A stretch of 64,000 nucleotides of DNA from contig NZ_CP071798.1 in assembly GCF_017498505.1 (NCBI RefSeq), positions 2,253,501-2,317,500 of the forward strand, read 5' to 3'. Positions 1 to 8,131 of this stretch are shown here, piece by piece. Every line of letters begins with the position of its first letter. Position 1 is the stretch's first letter. Origin of the DNA: Sporosarcina sp. Te-1. GTDB taxonomy: Bacteria > Bacillota > Bacilli > Bacillales_A > Planococcaceae. The position numbers and the translations under genes are program-made. The notes beneath the pieces were generated by a model that had not been told where the DNA came from, searched no databases, and saw only the letters and a program-made list of their open reading frames with translations.

Positions 1-502
1 CGACTGATACGACACCGACGATCTTGCCGTTTTCATTGACGATTGGCACTTTTCCGCGGATGGCTGGACCTAAGGAACCTGTCTGTTTGCTTATATAGGA
101 CTCCCCCTGGATGAGAGCCCGATCATTATCTCCCCCCACCATTTTCTCACCCACCCGTTCCTCAACGGGGTGGGAATACCGGATGCTATTATTGTCACCG
201 ACAACGATGTATTCCGCATGTGTCGCTTCTTGAATCGGGTTCACGATGGCTTGAATGGCAACGGAATCATTCCGCTCCAATGCTTCCACAACCTCGTCCA
301 TCCCGGCTACAGCTGAAGCGACCGTTAGCGCCCTTTTCCCAATTTGTGTCTCATTCGTTTTGGCGACTAATTGATTTAAAAAGATTCCCAACACTATCAG
401 AATGCAGATTAACAAAAAACTAATCAGCAAAATCATTTTTATATGTAAGTTATAAAAGCGCCTTTTACGGCCACACGCCGATACCGTACTTGTTTTCGCC
501 AT
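1..502 (-). CDS. Sensor histidine kinase, N-terminal part (DctS/CitS/DcuS type), cut by window edge
   Basis: Only the first 167 codons are inside the window; the gene runs off the left edge. The start ATG at 500-502 follows AAGGAG. A basic N-terminus (KRRF) leads into one membrane segment at about residues 22-45, followed by an extracytoplasmic domain with IRYSHP and the SLGPAIRGKVPI stretch, which is typical of the PDC/CitA-like sensor domain of citrate and C4-dicarboxylate kinases. The family phosphorylates a partner response regulator in response to external carboxylates; that domain and any partner gene are outside the window, so the ligand is unknown. Confidence 0.8.
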   Translation of the reverse strand, partial: MAKTSTVSACGRKRRFYNLHIKMILLISFLLICILIVLGIFLNQLVAKTNETQIGKRALTVASAVAGMDEVVEALERNDSVAIQAIVNPIQEATHAEYIVVGDNNSIRYSHPVEERVGEKMVGGDNDRALIQGESYISKQTGSLGPAIRGKVPIVNENGKIVGVVSV

Positions 503-672
503 TGCATATCTCCTTAAAGTCATGAAGGTAAGCTTTACTTGCTACTATATCATTCTTTTAATACCGTATTCATGTCTCTGTCACAGACCGGCCTATCGAA
601 AAGTGCAATCTAATACTTGATCCTCAATAAAAGAGGTACCAATTCCATAGACCGGAACTGGCACCTCACTTT

Positions 673-997
673 CTAATCTCCTAGGATGATACCCGCAAAG
701 TTCCAGGTCAGTACCTGTTTCCCCACTTGATTCGAGCAGATAAAGGATGCCCGGATTGACCTGCGGATCGTATCTCCCGTAAAAACTGGTCTTAGAAATT
801 CGAAATTCATTGTGCGAGCAAGGACATTATAGGCTCCCTCATCTTGGTCGGCAGCGTAGCCATCAGCAACCCTTGCACAACCAACCTTCCAAGCTGTGGT
901 CCCCTTCATCCCATGATAATAATTGAGTAAAAGCTTTCACCTCTTCTTTTGTGAATGTCCGTTCGAAGTGAATGAGATCCCCTACTTTTAATTCCAA
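673..997 (-). pseudogene. MaoC-like (R)-hydratase/thioesterase-fold gene, decayed
   Basis: A TTG start at 997 with AGGGGGA upstream opens a frame reading LELKVGDLIHF...LLSWDEGDHS. The reading then continues in a second frame (RLVVQGLLMATLPTK) and finally in a third (VLARTMNFEFLRPVFTGDTIR...KQVLTWNFAGIIL), ending at 673. Together these make a recognisable MaoC/hot-dog dehydratase-like protein, but at least two frameshifts separate the parts, and the segment after GDTIR looks shortened compared with the family. The gene is therefore not expected to give a working enzyme unless the frameshifts are sequencing errors. Confidence 0.7.
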
Positions 998-1097
998 GAA
1001 AGATCCCCCTTGCGCTAGTAACTTCATTGATTTAGCATGAAAATTTGCACTTTATTATGGATCAAGCTATAGCGAATTCCATTCCATTCAGGAATTT

Positions 1098-1874
1098 CTA
1101 ATATAAATGTACAGCGTATTCAAATGCTGTGATCCCGTATACTCTTTTAAAATGTTTATTTAGATGGGGTAAATCAACGAAATTACATTCAGCTACTGTT
1201 GTGTAAATATCCCGATTCGCATCCAGCAGTTCCTTAGCACGTTCAATTTTACAGTTAAGATAGTATTGATAAGGCGTAATGCCTGTATGCGACTTGAACA
1301 ACCGGATAAACTGGAACTTTGATAGATCTAACTCTTCACTAATCTCGTCCAGTTTCAGTACCTTCCCCAAATCCGCATGGAGCAGTTCTTTGGCTTTTAG
1401 TATTAACGTGTTATCTTTCTTCGAATCACCCGAAAAATTCGATTGGACGAGACGATCTGTAAGTGATAGGAACAATTCATTGCAAAGTGCTTCGTCTTTT
1501 CCCTTTGATATGGCCTGGGCTAGTTGCAAGACACTTTGTTTAAGTCCATCATTGTACACGATAGGTGCCTGAAAACGAACAATATCCTTTTTACCGGTAA
1601 CCTCTAAAAGCATTTGCGGATCAATGTAGAGCATGACATAATCGAGACCCGATTCGTCATGCGCCATTCCATCGTGTGGCTGTTCCGGATTGAAAAGCAT
1701 CACGCCGCTTGGATAGGATAGCTGTAAGCTGCCATCCAAATGATATTGTTGTATACCGCGCAGGGTTACACCGATTGCATACTCCTTATGGGAATGCTTT
1801 TTATACTGGAAATCTGTGAAACTAGCCGACAACGCGGTAATATCCGCTGCTTTTTTATAGATGAATTTATCCAA
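1098..1874 (-). CDS. AraC-family transcriptional regulator
   Basis: A protein of 258 residues if started at the TTG at 1872-1874, which has GGAGGTG at good spacing; an upstream ATG in the same frame overlaps that ribosome binding site and is less likely. The N-terminal two thirds is a cupin-like sensing domain (KKHSHKEYAIG, FNPEQPHDG). The last 100 residues carry the double helix-turn-helix of AraC proteins (LDEISEELDLSKFQFIRLFK, then TVAECNFVDLPHLNKHFKR). It lies 65 bases downstream of a LysE-type exporter gene on the same strand, a common pairing in which the regulator controls the exporter. The effector is unknown. Confidence 0.85.
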   Translation of the reverse strand: MDKFIYKKAADITALSASFTDFQYKKHSHKEYAIGVTLRGIQQYHLDGSLQLSYPSGVMLFNPEQPHDGMAHDESGLDYVMLYIDPQMLLEVTGKKDIVRFQAPIVYNDGLKQSVLQLAQAISKGKDEALCNELFLSLTDRLVQSNFSGDSKKDNTLILKAKELLHADLGKVLKLDEISEELDLSKFQFIRLFKSHTGITPYQYYLNCKIERAKELLDANRDIYTTVAECNFVDLPHLNKHFKRVYGITAFEYAVHLY

Positions 1875-1939
1875 GGACCTCACCTCCATGCAGTAATATG
1901 TAAGCATCCGTTCAGTGAGATGAATGCGCAAAAATAGTC

Positions 1940-2515
1940 TTAGCTCCAGATCATAATGGTCGCATATACTAAACATAGTGCCATTGTGATATTCAGAGCT
2001 TTTTTATGTTTCTGTAAAAATCGCTTAAAAATAGTTCCAAACAGAACCCATGTAACAAAAGCTAGGAATCCTATCCATGTGATGAGGACCACATTGCTCG
2101 CCACAATAGACATCTTGGTATAATATGGCAACACAAAGCTAGGAATGACGGTAAGAGTAAACAGGACAACCTTCGGATTTAAGAATTGCATGAGAAAGCC
2201 TGACATAAAGGTGCCCGATTTAGTCTCAGCTGCATCTGAGCTATCCATATTGTAGATTTGATAAGCGAGGTACAACATATACAAAGTTCCCATTACCTGC
2301 ATGCCAAGTAAAATTTTCGGTATAACAGTGATAAGCAGCGTATTCAACACAGCAGAGAGTCCGAGCAATAAACCAAAAGCCATCGTAGCCCCAAATGTAT
2401 ATTCCATCGCTTTTTTAAACCCGAAATTATTTACGATGGACAAGATGACGATATTTGTTGGACCTGGAGTAAATGTTACAATAAAACAGTACAGTAGGAA
2501 CGATGTATAATCCAT
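1940..2515 (-). CDS. LysE/RhtB-family amino acid exporter
   Basis: 191 residues starting at MDYTSF (ATG 2513-2515, preceded by AAAGGGG); a longer in-frame start would give an unlikely extra leader. The sequence has the family signature TFTPGPTNIVIL near the N-terminus, FLMQFLNPKVVLF in the middle and about six hydrophobic segments. Members export amino acids or related compounds across the cytoplasmic membrane. The AraC-type gene follows on the same strand, so the two are probably co-transcribed. The substrate cannot be read from the sequence. Confidence 0.88.
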   Translation of the reverse strand: MDYTSFLLYCFIVTFTPGPTNIVILSIVNNFGFKKAMEYTFGATMAFGLLLGLSAVLNTLLITVIPKILLGMQVMGTLYMLYLAYQIYNMDSSDAAETKSGTFMSGFLMQFLNPKVVLFTLTVIPSFVLPYYTKMSIVASNVVLITWIGFLAFVTWVLFGTIFKRFLQKHKKALNITMALCLVYATIMIWS

Positions 2516-2690
2516 GTTGGAAACCCCTTTCGATGGTGTCCTTAGAATATACATCTACCAGGCGTTACGAATATAGTACATTATTGCGGGTTTGTATGAT
2601 ACTTGTTGAATTTATAAACTATGAAAATGTAAAAGGAGCACCTCCCTAAGCCTACTGGCCGTTTTAGAAAGAGCTCCTTCAAATTGAACA

Positions 2691-3416
2691 TTATTTTATT
2701 TTCCTTGAAAACACATAAATGGCCAGCAACGTCATCGCAGCACCATACCCCAGCACCCACCAAAGATGTGGCATAATACCTGCATATTCGCCTTGCATAA
2801 CAGCCTTCCCCATTTCGACCGCGTGGACGAACGGCAAAGCATAGGCGATTTTCTCAAACCAGCCACCGACAAGCTCCAAGCTGAACCATGTCCCTGAAAA
2901 CCAAGCTGTCAGATTGGTGAGCAACGCCCCACAAATCGCTGCGACCGCTTTTTCATTGAAGAGGCTGCCGCATAACAGTCCGATACCTATGAATAAAACA
3001 GCTACTGGCAAGATAGTCAGGATGGCGATCGGAACCTTCCAAGTCAGCTCCATCCCGAGCAGCAGGGAGACGCCATAACAAATGACGGTCTGCATGATCG
3101 CCATCGGAATCAGGGGCAGCGTGTACCCGGTGATGAAGTCCCTGGCTGTCATCGGGGTGGTGAACAAACGCGTTAATAACTCACTGACTCGATCTTTTGC
3201 AATCATTTGCGCTGAGAATAAAGTCATGAATGATAAACCAAAGACGGCGATACCAGGCGCTAAATTGGTGATGGAAAAAACAGCGTCCGGGATGTTTTGA
3301 TTAATGAGCGTCAGCAAGAGTAATAGAATAACCGGAAAAGCCAAGCCGAAAAACAACGTCAATGGATCTCGTATCATTTCTTTCGTTGTCCGGGAGGCAA
3401 ACACCATCGTTCTCAT
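2691..3416 (-). CDS. ABC-2 type transporter permease
   Basis: 241 residues with about six hydrophobic segments and the ABC-2 arrangement (RDPLTLFFGLAFPVIL near the N-terminus, then DRVSELLTRLFTTPM, a usual coupling-helix region). Its start ATG overlaps the stop codon of the ATPase gene by four bases (ATGA), indicating translational coupling. It is the membrane half of the exporter encoded by this three-gene operon. The transported substrate is unknown; drug or lipid export is typical of the family. Confidence 0.88.
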   Translation of the reverse strand: MRTMVFASRTTKEMIRDPLTLFFGLAFPVILLLLLTLINQNIPDAVFSITNLAPGIAVFGLSFMTLFSAQMIAKDRVSELLTRLFTTPMTARDFITGYTLPLIPMAIMQTVICYGVSLLLGMELTWKVPIAILTILPVAVLFIGIGLLCGSLFNEKAVAAICGALLTNLTAWFSGTWFSLELVGGWFEKIAYALPFVHAVEMGKAVMQGEYAGIMPHLWWVLGYGAAMTLLAIYVFSRKIK

Positions 3417-4141
3417 ACCGCCACCTCTTCCACCAAAGCGACAAAGGCATCCTCAAAAGACGCTGCGGCTGCTAACGATTTCAATTCCTCTACAGTTCCC
3501 AAGGCTTTCACTTCACCGGACTTTAAAATGCAAATGCGGTCGGATAAACTCTCTGCCTCTTCCAAATAGTGCGTTGTCAGAATGATTGTGACCTTTCCTT
3601 TCAGTCCTGAAATCACATTCCATAGCTCGCGTCTCGCCAAAATATCCAGTCCTAATGTGGGTTCATCCAAAAACAAAATTTCCGGTTCGCTGATCAACGC
3701 CATCGCGATGCTCAAACGGCGTTTCCAGCCCCCCGACAGCGTTTTACTCCGCTGTTTCGCAAATGTAGTGAGGGAGAACGCTTGCAACATGTCGGCCACT
3801 TTCCGTTTACGTTCTTTTTTCGAAAAGCCGTGCACACCCGCCATCAGCTCCAAATTTTCATAGACGGACAAGTTTGGAGCGATTGCCGTTTCTTGTGGAG
3901 AAACGGCAATGATCTGCTTCACCTGATCCGTCTCTTTTCCAATATCGTATCCTAAAATGACAGCTCTGCCGCTTGTCGGCTGCAGCAATCCCGATAGCAT
4001 TTTGATCAGTGTGGACTTTCCGGCTCCGTTGACACCAAGCAGCGAAAACAATTCACCTCTATTGATCGACAAGGACACATCTTGAATCACTTGTTTGTCG
4101 CTGTATTGTTTGGTAAGATGATGCATTTCAATTGCTTTCAT
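3413..4141 (-). CDS. ABC transporter ATP-binding protein
   Basis: 242 residues with Walker A GVNGAGKST, the signature LSGGWKRRLSIAMAL, Walker B EILFLDEPT and a switch histidine in LTTHYLEEAE. It resembles CcmA-type ATPases of ABC-2 exporters. Its start overlaps the stop of the XRE regulator gene (ATGA) and its own stop overlaps the permease start, so all three genes are one coupled operon read right to left. Confidence 0.92.
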   Translation of the reverse strand: MKAIEMHHLTKQYSDKQVIQDVSLSINRGELFSLLGVNGAGKSTLIKMLSGLLQPTSGRAVILGYDIGKETDQVKQIIAVSPQETAIAPNLSVYENLELMAGVHGFSKKERKRKVADMLQAFSLTTFAKQRSKTLSGGWKRRLSIAMALISEPEILFLDEPTLGLDILARRELWNVISGLKGKVTIILTTHYLEEAESLSDRICILKSGEVKALGTVEELKSLAAAASFEDAFVALVEEVAV

Positions 4142-4572
4142 TGCTCATCCTCCTCTGGCTCTAGAAGGACGCCCGGCGGGAAAAAACCGCGCATATATTG
4201 TTGCGGGACAATCGCTAATCCCCGGTCTTCATCTCCTACCAAAATGAGCGTATCCCCGGCTTCGATCCGGAACAGCTCCCGGGCCTTTTTCGGTATGACG
4301 ATTTGGCCCCGATCGCTCACAGTCGTTGCGCCAAAGAAATGTTTTCCTTTTGGCGGGACTGATACACCCGCTTGTTGCTCGTCATAGTTCACGAGATTAT
4401 CAAGCGTCACATCATACAATTCGGCAAGTTGAATACAAAACTGTAAATCAGGTGTCGACTCGCCTCTTTCCCACTTCGCAATGACCTGGCGGGACACGCC
4501 CAATTTCTCAGCCAGTTCCTCCTGTGTATAATGATGCTGCTGGCGCAGCCGTTTCAAATTCATACTTATCAT
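4138..4572 (-). CDS. XRE-family regulator fused to an AbrB-like domain
   Basis: 144 residues from the ATG at 4572, eight to ten bases after GGAGGAGG; a GTG nine bases upstream sits inside that ribosome binding site. Residues 1-60 are a helix-turn-helix of the Cro/XRE type (YTQEELAEKLGVSRQVIAKW). Residues from about 80 to 120 read TTVSDRGQIVIPKKARELF, a SpoVT/AbrB swapped-hairpin DNA-binding domain. It is the first gene of the ABC exporter operon and presumably controls it. Two different DNA-binding folds in one chain is the odd point. Confidence 0.88.
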   Translation of the reverse strand: MISMNLKRLRQQHHYTQEELAEKLGVSRQVIAKWERGESTPDLQFCIQLAELYDVTLDNLVNYDEQQAGVSVPPKGKHFFGATTVSDRGQIVIPKKARELFRIEAGDTLILVGDEDRGLAIVPQQYMRGFFPPGVLLEPEEDEQ

Positions 4573-4677
4573 ACATTTCACACCTCCTCCCTCAGTATGA
4601 TTTGATTTCTAGCTATCGTCTATCAACGACGTGTAACACCGATGTTCGAATTTGTATACATCTCGACCATAAACCCT

Positions 4678-5214
4678 CTAAACGACTTTTTTTCCAATCG
4701 CATGACCCAGCAACGCGAGCGGAATAATTAGGAGACAAAAAGGCAGGCAAATAAAAAGCATTTTCCATGTAACGACTTCATTCACTAATAAGGAATGATA
4801 TAAAATTACACTGTATGGAATGATAACAATCAATGAAGTAACTGCACCAGGTGTAACAGAACGAAGTATAATAGATTGTCCGATATGAGTAAATGCATGT
4901 AGAAAAAAAACTAATGTAACTGCGGTGAAAAAATAGATATTACCAAGAAATCCTTGAATCATGTACTGATTTGCCATAACCGTTGCACTGCTCACGAATA
5001 CGAATATAACTAAAACAGCAACTGCAAACTGGGCTGTAGACATAGAAAATTGTTTCATGACTTTATCTGCGATTCTTTCCGGCAATACGTCGTAGATTCT
5101 AGTCGAATTCCCCTTCATCCACTTCTCAATCAGTATAATTTCTTCAAAATCATGAAGGATAAACATCAGTGGAAATAACCAGATAAGTGTTTGCAGATCG
5201 ATCCATTGTTCCAT
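4678..5214 (-). CDS. HXXEE-domain membrane protein
   Basis: 178 residues from MEQWIDL (AAGGG nine bases upstream; two earlier in-frame ATGs lie in or before that site). The motif H21-D-F-E24-E25 in FILHDFEE is the signature that names the HXXEE family, and a later histidine pair in FFLHAFTHIGQS fits as well. There are four to five hydrophobic segments. The motif looks metal-binding, but no biochemical role is established for the family as far as I know. The spacing of 99 bases to the XRE gene suggests a separate transcription unit. Confidence 0.75.
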   Translation of the reverse strand: MEQWIDLQTLIWLFPLMFILHDFEEIILIEKWMKGNSTRIYDVLPERIADKVMKQFSMSTAQFAVAVLVIFVFVSSATVMANQYMIQGFLGNIYFFTAVTLVFFLHAFTHIGQSIILRSVTPGAVTSLIVIIPYSVILYHSLLVNEVVTWKMLFICLPFCLLIIPLALLGHAIGKKVV

Positions 5215-5241
5215 AGTTCTCATCCCTTCCATCTCTATTAT

Positions 5242-5967
5242 TCAAATTGTTTTATCTGCCTCGCTCCCTAGTTGGGATTTTTTCATAAGACTTTCGAAGA
5301 TCGGTAACCTGATACGTCCCGGTAAAACCCTTCCCAAACCTTGAAATATAACTCTATTTGTCATTCCGGGTAATAAGGTCGTCTTCTTGCCAAGATAAAA
5401 AAGAGACAATCCCGCAACTTTTTCTGCTTCCATCAGGATGGGGGAACGAATGCCCGACCGCTCTTGAAATTTGGTTTTCATCGCGCCAGGACATACTGTT
5501 AAAACAACAATATTATATTTTTTTATCTCTTGTGAGATTGATTCCCCAAAGTGCAATAGCGCGGCTTTCCCTGCTGAATATACGCTCCATAATGGCATCG
5601 AAGTGTAAGCGACTGAAGAAGAAACGAAAATGACTCCGCTCTGGTCCTCCCAATCTTCGCGATGAAATTCTCCGGTAATGCTATAACCAGCATTGTTGAT
5701 TACTAGCCCTACATCTATGGATTGCGTGATTTTCTTAATTTCAGAAATAGAATGTGGAGTTGATAAATCTGTTGCGATTGTTTTTACTTGGACATGATAT
5801 CGACTTTCAATCATTTCCTTCGTTTCTTCAAGAGCCTGCTCATTACGTGCAATTAATACTAAATGAAATCCTTGTGCTGCTAATTTGAGAGCAAATTGAT
5901 AACCTGTTCCTGATGCACCTCCAGTTATGACTGCCCATGGACCATACTTTGTAACAAAATCATCCAT
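5242..5967 (-). CDS. Short-chain dehydrogenase/reductase with an apparent internal deletion
   Basis: 241 residues from the ATG at 5965-5967, with AGGAG nine bases upstream. The Rossmann cofactor motif TGGASGTG is at 15-22, NNAG at 91-94, and the catalytic Y130-x3-K134 with serines near 116-118 are present. Only about 17 residues separate NNAG from the following strand (SGVIFVSSS), where SDR enzymes normally have about 45-50. This removes the helix that carries the fourth catalytic residue (Asn) and the main dimer interface, so activity is doubtful. A TetR-type operator lies just upstream, and the tetR gene precedes it on the same strand. Confidence 0.75.
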   Translation of the reverse strand: MDDFVTKYGPWAVITGGASGTGYQFALKLAAQGFHLVLIARNEQALEETKEMIESRYHVQVKTIATDLSTPHSISEIKKITQSIDVGLVINNAGYSITGEFHREDWEDQSGVIFVSSSVAYTSMPLWSVYSAGKAALLHFGESISQEIKKYNIVVLTVCPGAMKTKFQERSGIRSPILMEAEKVAGLSLFYLGKKTTLLPGMTNRVIFQGLGRVLPGRIRLPIFESLMKKSQLGSEADKTI

Positions 5968-5979
5968 ACATTCCGTCTC

Positions 5980-5995
5980 CTGAGTAAACACTCAA
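5980..5995. promoter_or_regulatory. TetR operator upstream of the SDR gene
   Basis: The palindrome TGAGT-AAAC-ACTCA (5981-5994) lies between the tetR stop and the SDR start. The same 14 bases occur, on the opposite strand, in front of tetR. Identical palindromes before a TetR gene and its neighbour are best read as binding sites of that regulator (inference). Confidence 0.65.
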
Positions 5996-6019
5996 TATCA
6001 CTCAAAAAATAAAGAACCC

Positions 6020-6595
6020 TCAATTAGAAATCGCAAGTCCTTTAAGAATAAAATTTACTACATTTTCAATATACTCATCTTCAAAAGGGGTTTCATCTGC
6101 TGCTCTTTCCCCAATCATAAAATGTGTTAATAAGGTGGAAAGAAACATTGTCGTTGCTAATTCGATTGTCGTTTCATCAACACGGCTGGAAACTGCCCGT
6201 TTCAAATGCTTGTTGATTTGTTTAGATAATGAAAAAATAAGGTCAATAACTTTACCGTTCACCTCTTTATTTTGAACCATTTCGGGCGACCATATAAATG
6301 ACAAATACCCTTTATTACGAGATAAAAAATTGGAATATAAATGTCCTAGTTGAATTAAAGCTGGAACGGGCTCCATTTCCGCCAGTTCTTTCATTTCACT
6401 ATCTATGGACTCAACAAATGAGAACTTGCTAATCAAGTAATTAAGAAGTTCGTTTTTATCTTTAAAATAATAAAATATAAGCCCTTCTGCCACGCCACTC
6501 TTGACTGCAATTTCTTTTGTTGTGGTTGCTCTATATCCCTGCTCTGTAAAAAGCTCCAATGCCGTTTGGACAATTTTATCCTTTTTAGATACCAA
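6020..6595 (-). CDS. TetR-family transcriptional repressor
   Basis: 191 residues from a TTG at 6593-6595 with AGGGG eight bases upstream. A longer reading would begin inside the operator itself, so the short start is preferred. The helix-turn-helix is at the N-terminus (QTALELFTEQGYRATTTKEI, then GVAEGLIFYYFKDKNELL), followed by a helical ligand-binding domain like those of FadR/AcrR-type repressors. It precedes the SDR gene on the same strand, and the shared palindromes imply autoregulation plus control of the SDR gene. Confidence 0.88.
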   Translation of the reverse strand: MVSKKDKIVQTALELFTEQGYRATTTKEIAVKSGVAEGLIFYYFKDKNELLNYLISKFSFVESIDSEMKELAEMEPVPALIQLGHLYSNFLSRNKGYLSFIWSPEMVQNKEVNGKVIDLIFSLSKQINKHLKRAVSSRVDETTIELATTMFLSTLLTHFMIGERAADETPFEDEYIENVVNFILKGLAISN

Positions 6596-6621
6596 TCCAT
6601 TCACCCCTGACAATTTCAAAT

Positions 6622-6637
6622 TTGAGTGTTTACTCAA
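6622..6637. promoter_or_regulatory. TetR operator upstream of tetR
   Basis: The perfect inverted repeat TTGAGT-GTTT-ACTCAA is about 27 bases before the probable tetR start. Its 14-base core is identical (in reverse) to the site at 5981-5994. Likely autoregulatory site. Confidence 0.7.
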
Positions 6638-6732
6638 TTATAGACCAAATTAGTTCCCTGTCAATGTTGTGTTGACGAACGCCAGTAAAGCGAGCTGCAC
6701 GCCAGAGAATCCGGATGAACGCCGAAGTTCCG

Positions 6733-6772
6733 AAAAAGCCATCTAACTACTTAAAACCAGTAGTTAGATGGC
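6733..6772 (-). terminator. Rho-independent terminator of the trhP operon
   Basis: A perfect 13-bp stem (GCCATCTAACTAC, 6738-6750, with its complement at 6760-6772) and a nine-base loop, followed on the minus strand by five T residues. It sits 88 bases after the stop of the second U32 gene. Confidence 0.85.
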
Positions 6773-6859
6773 CTATCAGATACTTATTTGGCTAGGTATG
6801 GTCCTTCTATGTGATTACATTTCTGATGACGCAATGACTTACAGGCGATTCCTCATGTC

Positions 6860-8119
6860 TCAGCGCTGCTTGCGCATCATATCATACGGACGAACAGGCT
6901 GATGCACGCGCATCTTCACTGTCATCATGGCATTCGGCGCCCGGTCGATCGGCTCATCGTCCTCATTCCACATCTCTTCGATCGTCTGCTCGAAATGGGT
7001 GAAACCCGGCCCGTAGAGCTCGATGGCGTCCCCCTGACCAAACACATTGCGCTGCTGGATGGTTGCAATCTTCGTCTCTTCATCATAATCTAACACTTGG
7101 CCGATGAAGCTGTACGCTGGAATCTTGCGCGGCTTCCCAAAGAGCTGCTCATTTTCACTCGGTGTTCCGTAATAAAACCCGCTCGACAATTCACGCTGGG
7201 CAACTTTCCACAGCTCATCTTCCCATTCCTGGTTGAACACATAATTGTCCGGATCGTCGCAGTATGCATCGATCGCCCGGCGGTATACATTCGCGACCGT
7301 CGAAACGTAATGGATGGACTTCATCCGCCCCTCGATTTTCAAGCTATCGACGCCGTTCTCGACAAGCTCCGGAATATACCGGATCATCGCCATGTCGACC
7401 GCGCTCATCGAGAAAGCCTCCTCGATATCGCTGGCTTCCCCGCCTCCGAGCAGCGACGTCCGCTCCGCCGCTTCATCTAATTCAAACAAACCGTATTTCC
7501 AACGGCATGACTGCGTGCAGCCCCCCCGGTTCGCATCGCGATCTGCCATATGATTCGATAGCGTGCAACGGCCCGAATAGGAAATACACATCGCTCCATG
7601 GATAAACGCTTCAATTTCAACGTCTGTCTTCTGGCGGATTTCCTTGATTTCCTCCATGCTCACTTCCCGCGCCAGGACGACACGCTCGAGGCCTTCCGAT
7701 TTCCAGAAGTTCAGTGTTTCGTAATTTGTTGCGGATGCTTGCGTTGACAAATGAATTGGCAGTCCTTCCGCTTCCATCGCACATATTTCGATCAGCGCCG
7801 GATCCGATACGATGACCGCATCAATCCCTATATCCCGCAGCGTCCGAAAAAAGTCTCCGGCGCCTTCCGTGTCCCCTTCATGTGCAACCATATTGGCAGC
7901 GACGTACACTTTCGCATTATACTCCCGTGCGAACGCCACGCCTTCCGCCATTTCCTCATACGTGAAGTTGCCCGCACGGCTTCTAAGCCCGTATGCATTG
8001 CCGCCGATGAACACCGCATCCGCCCCATAGCGGATCGCCGTCTTTAGTTTTTCCAGCGTCCCCGCAGGCGCCAGCACTTCTGGTTTCTTTGTGATAACTC
8101 GCTTTGTCAATGTTGTCAT
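6860..8119 (-). CDS. trhP2: U32-family tRNA hydroxylation protein TrhP2 (YrrO-like)
   Basis: 419 residues, close to B. subtilis YrrO. AAGGAG precedes the ATG at 8119. The peptidase U32 signature appears as EAFIHGAMCISYSGRCTLS, with cysteines C178, C185, C201 and C205; related U32 proteins use conserved cysteines to bind an iron-sulphur cluster. U32 proteins of this branch are not ordinary peptidases: the YrrN/YrrO (TrhP) pair is known to be needed for prephenate-dependent 5-hydroxyuridine formation at tRNA position 34. The gene is 12 bases downstream of its shorter partner, and a strong terminator follows. Confidence 0.87.
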   Translation of the reverse strand: MTTLTKRVITKKPEVLAPAGTLEKLKTAIRYGADAVFIGGNAYGLRSRAGNFTYEEMAEGVAFAREYNAKVYVAANMVAHEGDTEGAGDFFRTLRDIGIDAVIVSDPALIEICAMEAEGLPIHLSTQASATNYETLNFWKSEGLERVVLAREVSMEEIKEIRQKTDVEIEAFIHGAMCISYSGRCTLSNHMADRDANRGGCTQSCRWKYGLFELDEAAERTSLLGGGEASDIEEAFSMSAVDMAMIRYIPELVENGVDSLKIEGRMKSIHYVSTVANVYRRAIDAYCDDPDNYVFNQEWEDELWKVAQRELSSGFYYGTPSENEQLFGKPRKIPAYSFIGQVLDYDEETKIATIQQRNVFGQGDAIELYGPGFTHFEQTIEEMWNEDDEPIDRAPNAMMTVKMRVHQPVRPYDMMRKQR

Positions 8120-8131
8120 ATCGGTTTCTCC

